NCBI GenBank assembly: GCA_900314985.1
Contig: OMXL01000013.1
Span: 1-64,000 of the forward strand
Direction: 5' to 3'
Length of the DNA: 64,000 nt
From: an uncultured Prevotellaceae bacterium
Lineage (GTDB): Bacteria > Bacteroidota > Bacteroidia > Bacteroidales > Bacteroidaceae
Positions 50,141 through 58,425 of the stretch are shown one piece after another; position 1 is the stretch's first letter; each line of letters starts with the position of its first letter. Under the pieces are notes generated by a model, which ran no database searches, was not told where the DNA came from, and saw only the letters and a program-made list of their open reading frames with translations. A program made the translations under genes and the position numbers.

Positions 50141-53100
50141 TTATTTTTTATTATTGTTATATTCTTCTTTTGTTATTGGTGTCTCAGGGTCAACAATGAG
50201 GACATCATCGTAGGTAAGGCCATAGAGATGATAGACGAGGAGATCGATTTCAGATTCTAAGGCAGAGGTGTCTTCAAACATATTTCCTTTCTTAGCCGCT
50301 AGAATTTGATCTACAATGCTTATATATTTTAATTGCTCTTCTTTCTTACTTTTAGCGATTGGTATCTGTGAAATAGGAGTTGCCGTTAATTCTAAAGTTT
50401 CTCCCTTTCGTTTACCTCTATTATATAACCAAAAATATATTAGTTTAGAATTTAAGATGGCTAATATATACTTTAGTTGGAAATCAGTATTAGGCTTTGT
50501 GATGAAGAACACATCAGAAGTTGCAAACCAACTCAACTCTGTATACCCAAATGTGTTTGTATTACTTCTTTGCGGACACACTATTTTTTCCGACATGAAT
50601 ATCGACTTATCTCTAGGCCACCATAGATCAAACCATCTTAACCGACCTGTTGACACTTCCCTTCTATTTTCTAACATACTCTTGAAAGGAAAAAGATGTT
50701 TTATAATGTTAGGAATAAGATTCTCATCTGTACTACGACTAAAATATATTATTCGTTCATCGGAATCTTGAGAGCAGAAATAGCGCTTTACGTCGCTATT
50801 TTTATACAATACCTTCACATAGTCTCTTTCAATCTGTTGGCTTTCTACTTCCATTTCTGTAAGAGAATAGACGCCATATCCTTTCGGGTAGTTATAATTA
50901 TACTCATTTATGTGTTTCTGAGATATTTTATCCGCACCAGTTAATATACCCTGATTAACATTACAGATATCTTTTAATATCGATTTCCCTTTTCTGATTT
51001 TATCTAAAATACTATCAACAGGAGAACCTTCTTGCGCTTGTCGGATTCTTATATAACAGTCCTCACCATCATATATGCGGGACTGCTCTATAAAATAATA
51101 ATCTGTCTCGGAATCTTTACCAGATATTATAAGATCAAATATTTGGGGACATAGTGCACCTTTTCTATGTACCTCCATACTCATACATGGATATTTGTCG
51201 TCAACTCCTTTCTGTAGAAATGTTATCATATTATGTTGGCCAGGAGCTCCATCAAACAACCGTAAATTTCCAAGATGAAGAAGAATTCGCAGGGATGTTC
51301 TTTTCTTGAAATCAAGTCGTAGGTTCTTAGCTCCATCTGCAGTAGGATAATAGTTTGTTGTTATGAAGGAACATTGCCCTCCTTCAGAAAGCATATTAAT
51401 TGCTAAATGAAAGAAGAAATAGAAATAATCCATTTTTCCAAGATAGTACTCATTCATCTTTGAATCTTGTCGTGTCTTTCGGAACAAATCCATGTGACCT
51501 TTTTCTCCTATATACGGAGGATTCCCAATTACAATATCAAAACCACCTTGGGAGAATACATCATAGAACCAAGTATGCCAAAGCATGAATTGGTTGTTAC
51601 CAGAGAGGTCAAGGGAACCAAAGTCAACATTGATGCTCTGCTCTTTGAGTTGCTGCTTTACATTAATAATAATGTCTTGCTTTAGGATTGCTTTGCGTTT
51701 GTGGTCTGTGCAACTATAGTATTCATCAAGTTTCTTTCGTAAGTCGAGACGATAAACATCCAGCATACTATCGAAGATGGACAGCATACCTGATTCATCG
51801 GCTTTCTTCTCCGTCATCGTTGAGAGATCAACACCCTTATATTGCTCCAACAACGAGTTACCCTGCATAATCTTGAAGTCGAGGTTTGGCAGAGCCTGCG
51901 GGGTTTCTTCGTCTACAATCAGAGAAAGCCAGAAACGGAGGCGGGCGATGTCAACTGCACCACGCTCAATATCTACACCGTAGATATTTTGCTGGATGAT
52001 GTGCTTTTTGATTTCTGCGGCTTTGCTTTGTGCAATTCCTTCAATGGCTGTGCGACATTGGAAAAGTTCTTTCAGCAGGCCCATTGGGAATGCACCTGAG
52101 CCAATAGCTGGGTCGCAAATCTTCACGTTCTTTAAAGCCTCATCCACTTGCTGACGGAATTTGTCGTTAGTTCCAAGAGCGTTGACATCATGTGTGGTCA
52201 CAAACTGACGAATAGCTTCTTTCGTGGCTTCATCCTCAATATCTGTCTGGAGATAGGCAATGAGGCTTTCGCGACACATATAGCTGACGATTTCCTTGGG
52301 TGTATAGAAGGCACCCTTATCTTTGTTGTCTTCCAGCAGGTTCTCGAAAATGCGACCTAACATCTCTGGGTCAACTCCAACCTCTGCATCGTCAGGATCG
52401 TTCTCGTCGATGGTGAAGTTGTAGGAGGCAAAGAAGTCGAGCAGGCTCTGCATGTATTTGGCTGGCAGAGGAAACGCCGTTTCGTCTGTGGCATCACGCT
52501 CGAACAAACCGCCGTTGAGATAAGGAATAAGCCTCCCCCTGCCCCCTCCCAAAGAGGGGGTTGCCAAATCACCTTTACGTTCCGTGTTGAGGTCGTTGAA
52601 TAGGACTTCGAGGACATTGTCTATGAAGTGGTCTTTGTCTTGACAATTACCAAAGAGGTTCTGGATGAACTCTCTGTCACCAGTACCCCAAGGTTCACCA
52701 GCAGGCACACCTAACCAACCTTTCTTCTGTAGAAACTGAAGGAATACAAGCCGTCCCATCAGTTTCTTTACATAGTCGCGGATGGCTTTCTCTTGATTGT
52801 CAAACTTAGCGAACTCCTGCATGATATACTCATTGGGCTTGCCCTCCTGACGCTCTTCCCACTTGTTGGCAACCTTCACCATCCGCTTACCAGTAACAAA
52901 GAAGATGATATCTTCGTACTGCTGCTTATAACCCTTGAAGAACATATCGCTGACGGCATCTACAGAGAAGGCTTTGGTCAGATCCTTCAACGTAAGACTA
53001 CTGTCGCGCAACTTCTCAAACTGCTGAATAGCGGTGCGACTGCGATGACCTTCACCCAGCAGATAAGTAAATCGTTTGGCATCTGTCGATTCTTTCTGGT

Positions 53101-53476
53101 AACTGCCATCATCGGCAAACGTCCAAGCTTCACTAACGTAAGAGAATCTAAGCACACTCTCGTTCTTGCGATAGCAGAACATAAAAGCTCCAGCATTGCC
53201 ATTGTTTCGCCAGTCAGTCAGCAACATATCGCGGATACCTCGACGATTGCGTTCTATATCAACGCTATCAGAGAGTTCAACTTCGTAGATGCTGATGGTC
53301 TGGTTGTCGCTCAATGTGATAGTACCCAGCCAAAGTGCATGTTTGGCAAACTGACTACTGGTTGGGATTGTTGATGGCGTATTCCAGAATTTTATCTTGT
53401 TGCCAAAAATGTCGTGTAACAGCAACTGCCAGTTCTGACGATTATATCTAGATTCGATAACTTCTTTATAGTTCAT
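50141..53476 (-). CDS. Eco57I-type (type IIG-like) DNA adenine methyltransferase / restriction protein
   Basis: 1111 residues. N-terminal ~350 residues hold a region in which a nuclease or regulatory domain would sit (EVELSDSVDIERNRRGIRDML); KGAFYTPKEIVSYMCRE (about 388-404) opens the gamma-type N6-adenine methyltransferase with motif I CDPAIGSGAFP (454-464) and motif IV GNPPYIG (651-657). The C-terminal ~400 residues are the target recognition part, ending with ISQIPIAKSKKEEQLKYISIVDQI. A C/G-rich repeat is translated in frame near residue 305-317. The C-terminal coding part (about 50150-51560) is visibly more A+T-rich. It lies 5 bp after the helicase. Resembles PglX/BREX and type IIG enzymes, but no BREX partners are present. 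Confidence 0.85.
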   Translation of the reverse strand: MNYKEVIESRYNRQNWQLLLHDIFGNKIKFWNTPSTIPTSSQFAKHALWLGTITLSDNQTISIYEVELSDSVDIERNRRGIRDMLLTDWRNNGNAGAFMFCYRKNESVLRFSYVSEAWTFADDGSYQKESTDAKRFTYLLGEGHRSRTAIQQFEKLRDSSLTLKDLTKAFSVDAVSDMFFKGYKQQYEDIIFFVTGKRMVKVANKWEERQEGKPNEYIMQEFAKFDNQEKAIRDYVKKLMGRLVFLQFLQKKGWLGVPAGEPWGTGDREFIQNLFGNCQDKDHFIDNVLEVLFNDLNTERKGDLATPSLGGGRGRLIPYLNGGLFERDATDETAFPLPAKYMQSLLDFFASYNFTIDENDPDDAEVGVDPEMLGRIFENLLEDNKDKGAFYTPKEIVSYMCRESLIAYLQTDIEDEATKEAIRQFVTTHDVNALGTNDKFRQQVDEALKNVKICDPAIGSGAFPMGLLKELFQCRTAIEGIAQSKAAEIKKHIIQQNIYGVDIERGAVDIARLRFWLSLIVDEETPQALPNLDFKIMQGNSLLEQYKGVDLSTMTEKKADESGMLSIFDSMLDVYRLDLRKKLDEYYSCTDHKRKAILKQDIIINVKQQLKEQSINVDFGSLDLSGNNQFMLWHTWFYDVFSQGGFDIVIGNPPYIGEKGHMDLFRKTRQDSKMNEYYLGKMDYFYFFFHLAINMLSEGGQCSFITTNYYPTADGAKNLRLDFKKRTSLRILLHLGNLRLFDGAPGQHNMITFLQKGVDDKYPCMSMEVHRKGALCPQIFDLIISGKDSETDYYFIEQSRIYDGEDCYIRIRQAQEGSPVDSILDKIRKGKSILKDICNVNQGILTGADKISQKHINEYNYNYPKGYGVYSLTEMEVESQQIERDYVKVLYKNSDVKRYFCSQDSDERIIYFSRSTDENLIPNIIKHLFPFKSMLENRREVSTGRLRWFDLWWPRDKSIFMSEKIVCPQRSNTNTFGYTELSWFATSDVFFITKPNTDFQLKYILAILNSKLIYFWLYNRGKRKGETLELTATPISQIPIAKSKKEEQLKYISIVDQILAAKKGNMFEDTSALESEIDLLVYHLYGLTYDDVLIVDPETPITKEEYNNNKK
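52529..52565 (-). repeat. C/G-rich repeat inserted in the methyltransferase coding sequence
   Basis: AAGCCTCCCCCTGCCCCC with AAAGAGGGGG; read through in frame as TPSLGGGRGRLIP, at a position between FNDLNTERKGD and YLNGGLFE. Confidence 0.85.
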
Positions 53477-53481
53477 AAGGC

Positions 53482-56400
53482 TTAGTGATTTTGAAATGAT
53501 TCTGACAATATGATGGTTGCATCAGATTCCTCTTCTGCATGCTGCATTTCCCTGTAATAGGCATTGTATTTGTTAGCCATTTCCAGTACCTGCTTCAAAG
53601 CATCGTCAAAAGTCAGCTTGGCCCTGCTTCCTCCTTGACGTTGCAGGTCTTTCTGAATACGTTGCAAGCACTTGACAATATAGGTAATAGTACCTCGTTC
53701 TGCCAGCTCTTTCAACTGCACGATTTTTAGACGAGTATCACCATCATCAATATGAGGCAACATACTATTCAGCAGGCTGACAGCCGTAGTTACCTGTGCG
53801 CCAAGATTGCTGCGCTGATTCTGATTGGATTCTTCGTCTTGTATCTCCAGCTCTTTCGACTTCTTGAAGGCGTTCAAGGCTTTCTCCACATGTTCGTGAT
53901 GTTGCTCTATACGAGGCACAGCCTTTTCCTCTGGTTTGGCCTTGAAATAGTTCATGGCGTCAAGCACAGAGAGTTCTCGTGTCTTTTCATCATTTACCAG
54001 ATAGAACAACTTGCGGAAGTTGGTCTTGAGGAAAACCAAGGAGTCACCAGATAACGTAACACCTTCTATCTCACGAGGTGCACGACCTGTACGACTACGG
54101 AGTGAGAGACGTTCAATACGCTTGTATTCCTTGCGATTCTGCTGGTAGAGTGCACGCAACTCTTCGTAGAAAGGCAATTCCAGATTGCGGTCTTCCTGCT
54201 CACGTTTGATGCTTTCCTTAAACAGCTTGTCAAGGTCACGATCAATGATTTCCTCTGTTGAATAAATCTGATTATCCTCTCCAAACGTAGTGTGAAAGGT
54301 CTGAATCTTACTCAAGGCTATCTGGTTGAGTTTGATTTCCTTGTTACCTTGGCGTGAGGGATAGAATACATAATTATAAATGATGCCAGCCGTAGAGCCG
54401 ATACGGTTCACACGACCTATGCGCTGCATCAAACGAGTAGAGTTCCAAGGTGTATCGTAATTGACGATGATATTCGAGCGATGCAAGTTCACACCTTCTG
54501 CCAACACGTCTGTTGTGAGGATGATATTGTAATCGTTCAACTTTTGTTTCCAGTTGGCATCGAAGTTCTCACGAATGGTCTTGAACAGCTGACTGCGGTT
54601 CTTGGAAGAAATTACCAAAACGTCCTTACGATTGATGCGTCGTTCCAGATATTCCACAGTATCTACTGATTCAGAGAAGACTACAATCTTACCTTCTGGA
54701 TTCTTCTCCTTCTTAAATAGTTCGTGCTTCAGCAGGTCTTCGAACTTGGCAAACTTAGAGTCGTCTTCTTCAGTAATGCATTCCCACTCCTGCCACATAT
54801 CATCAAGGAGTGTCTGGTCTGCCCTCAGCCTATCTATATATTCTGCGTCAAAGTGTTCACGTTTGAAAGAAGCATTCTTAGGATTTATCTCAGCCATTTC
54901 GTTCATCTTCTGCTCAATCTCTTCCTCACTCCATCCTGCCTCTATCAATGCGTTGATATCCAAGTCGGGAGCAATGAATATCTTATCATTCTCCCACATT
55001 TCTATCATGTTCTGATTGGCCTGACGGAAGGCCTTTAGAGATTTTGTGAAAGCGTGGAAACTACTCTCCAGTCGCTTTACAAGTCCGTTCTTTCTGATAC
55101 CTGCCAAACTGCGGCTGATAACCTCTGCATTATCATAGAGTCCTGGTGCTGCATCTGGCTTCAAATAGGCAATGGCCTGATAGCGGGCATAGGTCAGCTC
55201 TTTGTCGAGGATGTGCATCGCTTTTTCAAAGAGGTTTGCCAAGTGGTCGTTCAACTCATATTCCTTCTTGATAGGCTTATCCACCTTGGGGAACCCGTTT
55301 ACATCCTTGTTATAGCGGGCGATGTTCTCGATATCTGTTCTTGTTCTGCGAACGGTCAGAGGTTTGATAACCCTGTCGCGAACTTTCTCTGCCAACTTCT
55401 TAAACTGTTTAACGTCAAAATCCTCTTGTTTACGGAACTTGCGGAACTCAACTACCAAAGGTGAGAAGAAAGCAGTCAGGTTGGGGACACCATCAATTGT
55501 ACAATGGCGTGGGTCTTGGAACATCAGTATCTGATAGTAGATATCTGCTGGTGTATTGTTCATAGGCGTAGCTGAAATTAGCATCACCTTTTTCTTATAA
55601 CCTGGAATATAACCAGTCTCCAATCGAGGCATCTTACAGATTTCCTGCAATTGATTGAAAGCTCCAGTAGTATGATTGCGGAATTTATGAGCCTCGTCGA
55701 CTAACACCAAATCGTATTCGTCAGCATTCCAATAGTCGTAGTTGTCTTCATCAAGTACCTTCGACAGACTACCGTTACTGACAAAGCGGCTATATTTGTC
55801 TATGCCAAAGTCCTTGAAAGTCGTTTTCCAGTTCTGCTCAACGGCAGGAGGATAGACCACCAGTATTTTTGTATGTTCAGGACCGTTCTCTATCAGGAAC
55901 TTCTTGGCAATCATGGTGGCAATAACTGTCTTACCAAGACCTACGACATCCGCAAGGAAGAAACCATCATAGCGCATCAGCTTCTGATAACCCTCCACAA
56001 CAGCATCTGCTTGATAGTCGTATTTGCTATAGCCTTCAGGCATGTCGAAAGGATCATCTTGGTCAATAGCTAATACTCTGTCGCTGAAATATTCCATCAG
56101 CATCTTGATGTACAATTCGTATGGAGTAACGTCGCCTTTCAGATAGGTTTTGTCAAGCGCACCCTGATAGTCTTCTGCATTGATGGGAACATTCTTGGCC
56201 TCTTCCCATAGCAGTTCAAACTCGTTCCTGGCAAACTGCACATCATCGTAACGGGTCAGCTTCACATTGAACTCGTATTGTCTGTCTTCGCCTATACCCA
56301 AACCATTGCCACTCAGATTACTACTACCTGTAATAGCTGCACCAAAACAATGCTGATTATAGTTCTCAGGATAGAGAATGTAAAGCTTTGCATGAATCTT

Positions 56401-56805
56401 CTTGGAGGGATGTGCACGAAGTTCCAGTTTACCATCTATCAAGTCCTGCACCATCTGGAGCATACCGTCTTCAACCTTCTTGGAATAGTGGGATTGTTCT
56501 ATATCTTCTTTCAATAGACGAAGACATTCCTCTTTCACTTCTTCCTCTGCACCAAAGAACAACTCTCCTTTTTGGTTTGCCTTGGCGATATACTTATCCA
56601 CATCAATGCCAATCAGGATTCTAACCTTATTAATACCATCCAGGAAAGGGCGCAAGGAAAAATAGCCCGATGCACGAAGAAATCCTACCACAGCATCAAG
56701 GTACTTCACTTGAGGGTTGTTTTCAAGAATGCCCTCAAACTCATTCATCAAAGTGTTCCCATCTCGGTTAGTAAAGAAATGGGAAGAAATAGGTATGTCT
56801 GACAT
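53482..56805 (-). CDS. PLD-like nuclease domain fused to SNF2/DEAD helicase
   Basis: 1107 residues from the ATG at 56805 (an in-frame GTG at 56811 is less likely). The N-terminal ~220 residues are a phospholipase D-type domain with one HKD-like motif (KKIHAKLYIL about 137-145, then GSSNLSGNGLG at 160-170). A superfamily 2 helicase follows: Q-like DYQADAV, Walker A ADVVGLGKTVIA (near 290), Walker B LVDEAHKFRN (370-377), motif III LISATPMNN, and C-terminal lobe with LTTDVLAEGVNL and MQRIGRVNRIGS. ATP-driven DNA translocase with possible nuclease action. First gene of a four-gene operon behind a leader of about 320 nt. Confidence 0.9.
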   Translation of the reverse strand: MSDIPISSHFFTNRDGNTLMNEFEGILENNPQVKYLDAVVGFLRASGYFSLRPFLDGINKVRILIGIDVDKYIAKANQKGELFFGAEEEVKEECLRLLKEDIEQSHYSKKVEDGMLQMVQDLIDGKLELRAHPSKKIHAKLYILYPENYNQHCFGAAITGSSNLSGNGLGIGEDRQYEFNVKLTRYDDVQFARNEFELLWEEAKNVPINAEDYQGALDKTYLKGDVTPYELYIKMLMEYFSDRVLAIDQDDPFDMPEGYSKYDYQADAVVEGYQKLMRYDGFFLADVVGLGKTVIATMIAKKFLIENGPEHTKILVVYPPAVEQNWKTTFKDFGIDKYSRFVSNGSLSKVLDEDNYDYWNADEYDLVLVDEAHKFRNHTTGAFNQLQEICKMPRLETGYIPGYKKKVMLISATPMNNTPADIYYQILMFQDPRHCTIDGVPNLTAFFSPLVVEFRKFRKQEDFDVKQFKKLAEKVRDRVIKPLTVRRTRTDIENIARYNKDVNGFPKVDKPIKKEYELNDHLANLFEKAMHILDKELTYARYQAIAYLKPDAAPGLYDNAEVISRSLAGIRKNGLVKRLESSFHAFTKSLKAFRQANQNMIEMWENDKIFIAPDLDINALIEAGWSEEEIEQKMNEMAEINPKNASFKREHFDAEYIDRLRADQTLLDDMWQEWECITEEDDSKFAKFEDLLKHELFKKEKNPEGKIVVFSESVDTVEYLERRINRKDVLVISSKNRSQLFKTIRENFDANWKQKLNDYNIILTTDVLAEGVNLHRSNIIVNYDTPWNSTRLMQRIGRVNRIGSTAGIIYNYVFYPSRQGNKEIKLNQIALSKIQTFHTTFGEDNQIYSTEEIIDRDLDKLFKESIKREQEDRNLELPFYEELRALYQQNRKEYKRIERLSLRSRTGRAPREIEGVTLSGDSLVFLKTNFRKLFYLVNDEKTRELSVLDAMNYFKAKPEEKAVPRIEQHHEHVEKALNAFKKSKELEIQDEESNQNQRSNLGAQVTTAVSLLNSMLPHIDDGDTRLKIVQLKELAERGTITYIVKCLQRIQKDLQRQGGSRAKLTFDDALKQVLEMANKYNAYYREMQHAEEESDATIILSESFQNH

Positions 56806-56902
56806 ATCCACGCTATAGTTTTAGGCGAAAGGACTATCGTTCGGAGTATGTGAGTTCGGCATAGAACCTAAGGACACGAAAAAGCGCGGAAAGGCGCTTA
56901 TC

Positions 56903-57024
56903 GATGTCCCTCGGTCCTTGCAAAACCCACATCTTGATGATAAGTCCCGTCCACGCTATCGCGTAGACGTTGGCACTTATTCGAATCAAGATGTCAATTT
57001 GAAATTGCAAGGTTCAGGGACATC
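56903..57024 (-). repeat. 122-nt long inverted repeat in the operon leader
   Basis: Five paired blocks in register: GATGTCCCT/AGGGACATC, CCTTGCAA/TTGCAAGG, ACATCTTGA/TCAAGATGT, ATAAGT/ACTTAT, CGTCCACGC/GCGTAGACG (one mismatch), closed by the 4-nt loop TATC. About 42 base pairs. It lies between a TATCTTTGC promoter (57139-57147) and the helicase ATG, so it would be transcribed as a hairpin. A smaller hairpin AAGCGC/GCGCTT follows at 56882-56899. Confidence 0.85.
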
Positions 57025-57138
57025 ACCGAATATAGCACTAACGCTATAATTAATTTCCAACTAAAATCATACCGCCACTCTACTCTTAGGGAACAAGCCG
57101 TAGCTTGCGCTGTTTACAGCCATCGGCAGTACTTGAAT

Positions 57139-57147
57139 GCAAAGATA
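57139..57147 (-). promoter_or_regulatory. -7 promoter element for the helicase-methylase operon
   Basis: TATCTTTGC on the minus strand, about 330 bp before the helicase ATG, predicting a long structured leader. Confidence 0.6.
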
Positions 57148-57195
57148 GTAGAAAAAGAGGAAATTGCCAAAGGAAAGTTGAAAAATCTTTTGAAG

Positions 57196-57229
57196 AAAGA
57201 AAAACAGCACCTCGTAAGTGGGTGCTGGT
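57196..57229 (-). terminator. Minus-strand terminator after the kinase-like gene
   Basis: CAGCACC (57205-57211) / GGTGCTG (57221-57227), with a T run on the minus strand (57196-57204). It separates the kinase-like gene from the helicase operon promoter. Confidence 0.8.
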
Positions 57230-57244
57230 CGTTATATGCGATTA

Positions 57245-57303
57245 CTTTATTTATCTTTGTCGTAATCTTCTGGTTGTATAAATCCTATCCTGCGCCGTGG
57301 TTT
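57245..57303 (-). repeat. 59-bp direct repeat, distal copy
   Basis: Identical over 59 bp to 58367-58425. On the minus strand it still reads KPRRRIGFIQPEDYDKDK-stop, the C-terminus of the 95-residue gene, with no gene body in front. Confidence 0.95.
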
Positions 57304-57340
57304 ATGCCTCTGCAAAAAAGATTCGTGCTTTTGTACTGAT

Positions 57341-58162
57341 TCAATCTATAAAGTGTACATCTGTTGATAACGTTCTGGTTCCGCCTTGGCGTAGTTCTGG
57401 GGTATTAATGCGGATGTCGCAATCTACGACGAAGAATGTGTCAGACTTGTTAGAACGGATAACATTCTCATCATGCATATCGCTAAGGTAAATGTCTGGT
57501 GTTGCGTAAGTCCAATTGCGAGGATTTTTCAGTTCAAAGCCCATTTTTTGCATATAATCAGCTATCTCTTCGTCGTTTACAGGCTGACCATCAATAAAGG
57601 GTTGCTCTGCAATAATTTTGAATTCATCACGCTTATTACGGCCAAAACCTAGAACAGTGAGTCTTGTTTCTGGGAAATAGGTATTGTGAAGAGAAATCCT
57701 GTCGAGAGCAAAGATTGGTTGGACGAAATAGTCGAGGCCAATAGACTTGATTAGTGTAGAGCCGTGGTCGTAGACTACTGCTTCACCACCTTCAGCAATC
57801 TGCTCACCCAAACTTTGAGGCAACGCCTCTTCGACACACTCCGTCCATAGTCCTACAGCCTTGGCCCATTGCTCGATCACAGCTTCTTGCTGCGCTCCAA
57901 GTTGGCACTCTCTTTGGTAGTCACCGAGTGCTCCTTGATTCTGCGAATCTGTGCCAGCTTCTGCTCCCGAGAGCAAGGATGCAATGACATTTGTAGTACC
58001 TCCCGCTGAGCAGCCATGCTGTTCTTGCGGTGAAAATCGTTGGTATACCAACTTTCCACTAATGAATTGTTCTGCATAACTATCCAGTTTAAGCAGACCT
58101 TCAGGCGTAAAGCCCTCGGCTACGATCTGTCGTACAGATGCCCAAAAATCTGCGTTGTTCAT
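57341..58162 (-). CDS. Kinase-fold protein (polyvalent protein kinase-like)
   Basis: 273 residues. The N-terminal ~115 residues are low in recognisable structure (Gln/Ser/Gly-rich). The C-terminal ~150 carry a minimal kinase layout: Gly-rich GGEAVVYDHG (125-134), a lysine in TLIKSIG (139), catalytic-loop-like LSDMHDENVI (226-235) with Asp/His and Asn, and a metal-site FFVVDCDIRI (244-251). Such domains appear in mobile-element toxins ('putative polyvalent protein kinase'), so a phosphotransferase toxin or modifier is possible. The gene sits between two 59-bp perfect direct repeats and has its own TATATTTGC promoter. Confidence 0.6.
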   Translation of the reverse strand: MNNADFWASVRQIVAEGFTPEGLLKLDSYAEQFISGKLVYQRFSPQEQHGCSAGGTTNVIASLLSGAEAGTDSQNQGALGDYQRECQLGAQQEAVIEQWAKAVGLWTECVEEALPQSLGEQIAEGGEAVVYDHGSTLIKSIGLDYFVQPIFALDRISLHNTYFPETRLTVLGFGRNKRDEFKIIAEQPFIDGQPVNDEEIADYMQKMGFELKNPRNWTYATPDIYLSDMHDENVIRSNKSDTFFVVDCDIRINTPELRQGGTRTLSTDVHFID

Positions 58163-58194
58163 TATTCTTTTTTGTTATTGATTCATTTTCGAGT

Positions 58195-58203
58195 GCAAAT
58201 ATA
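58195..58203 (-). promoter_or_regulatory. -7 promoter element for the kinase-like gene
   Basis: TATATTTGC on the minus strand, 33 bp before the ATG at 58162. Confidence 0.6.
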
Positions 58204-58298
58204 AGAAATAATTACGAAAGTTCCAAATTCTTTTTGCTGAATTAGATATTCAAAAATTCATTACCGATCCACAAAAAGATTTGGGAACAAATCAGAAA

Positions 58299-58331
58299 TC
58301 AGCGAGATATTTTCATGAAATACCTCGCTGA
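58299..58331. repeat. TCAGCGAG-type hairpin, second copy
   Basis: AGCGAGATATTT (58301-58312) / AAATACCTCGCT (58318-58329), one mismatch. Nearly the same sequence as the guaA terminator hairpin at 33897-33930. Confidence 0.8.
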
Positions 58332-58366
58332 GTGTATGAAATAATCTATATAATGGGATTAGTTTC

Positions 58367-58425
58367 CTTTATTTATCTTTGTCGTAATCTTCTGGTTGTA
58401 TAAATCCTATCCTGCGCCGTGGTTT
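58367..58425 (-). repeat. 59-bp direct repeat, proximal copy
   Basis: Covers the 3' end and stop of the 95-residue gene; identical copy 1122 bp away at 57245-57303. Confidence 0.95.

Noticed and set aside
49734..56805. A complete BREX or DISARM system
   Set aside because: The methylase and helicase fit such systems, but PglZ, BrxA/B/C, DrmA and DrmB are absent from the window, so the name is not supported.
57133..57339. 68-codon plus-strand frame over the distal 59-bp repeat
   Set aside because: It is antisense to the terminator and the duplicated gene tail, with no family resemblance.
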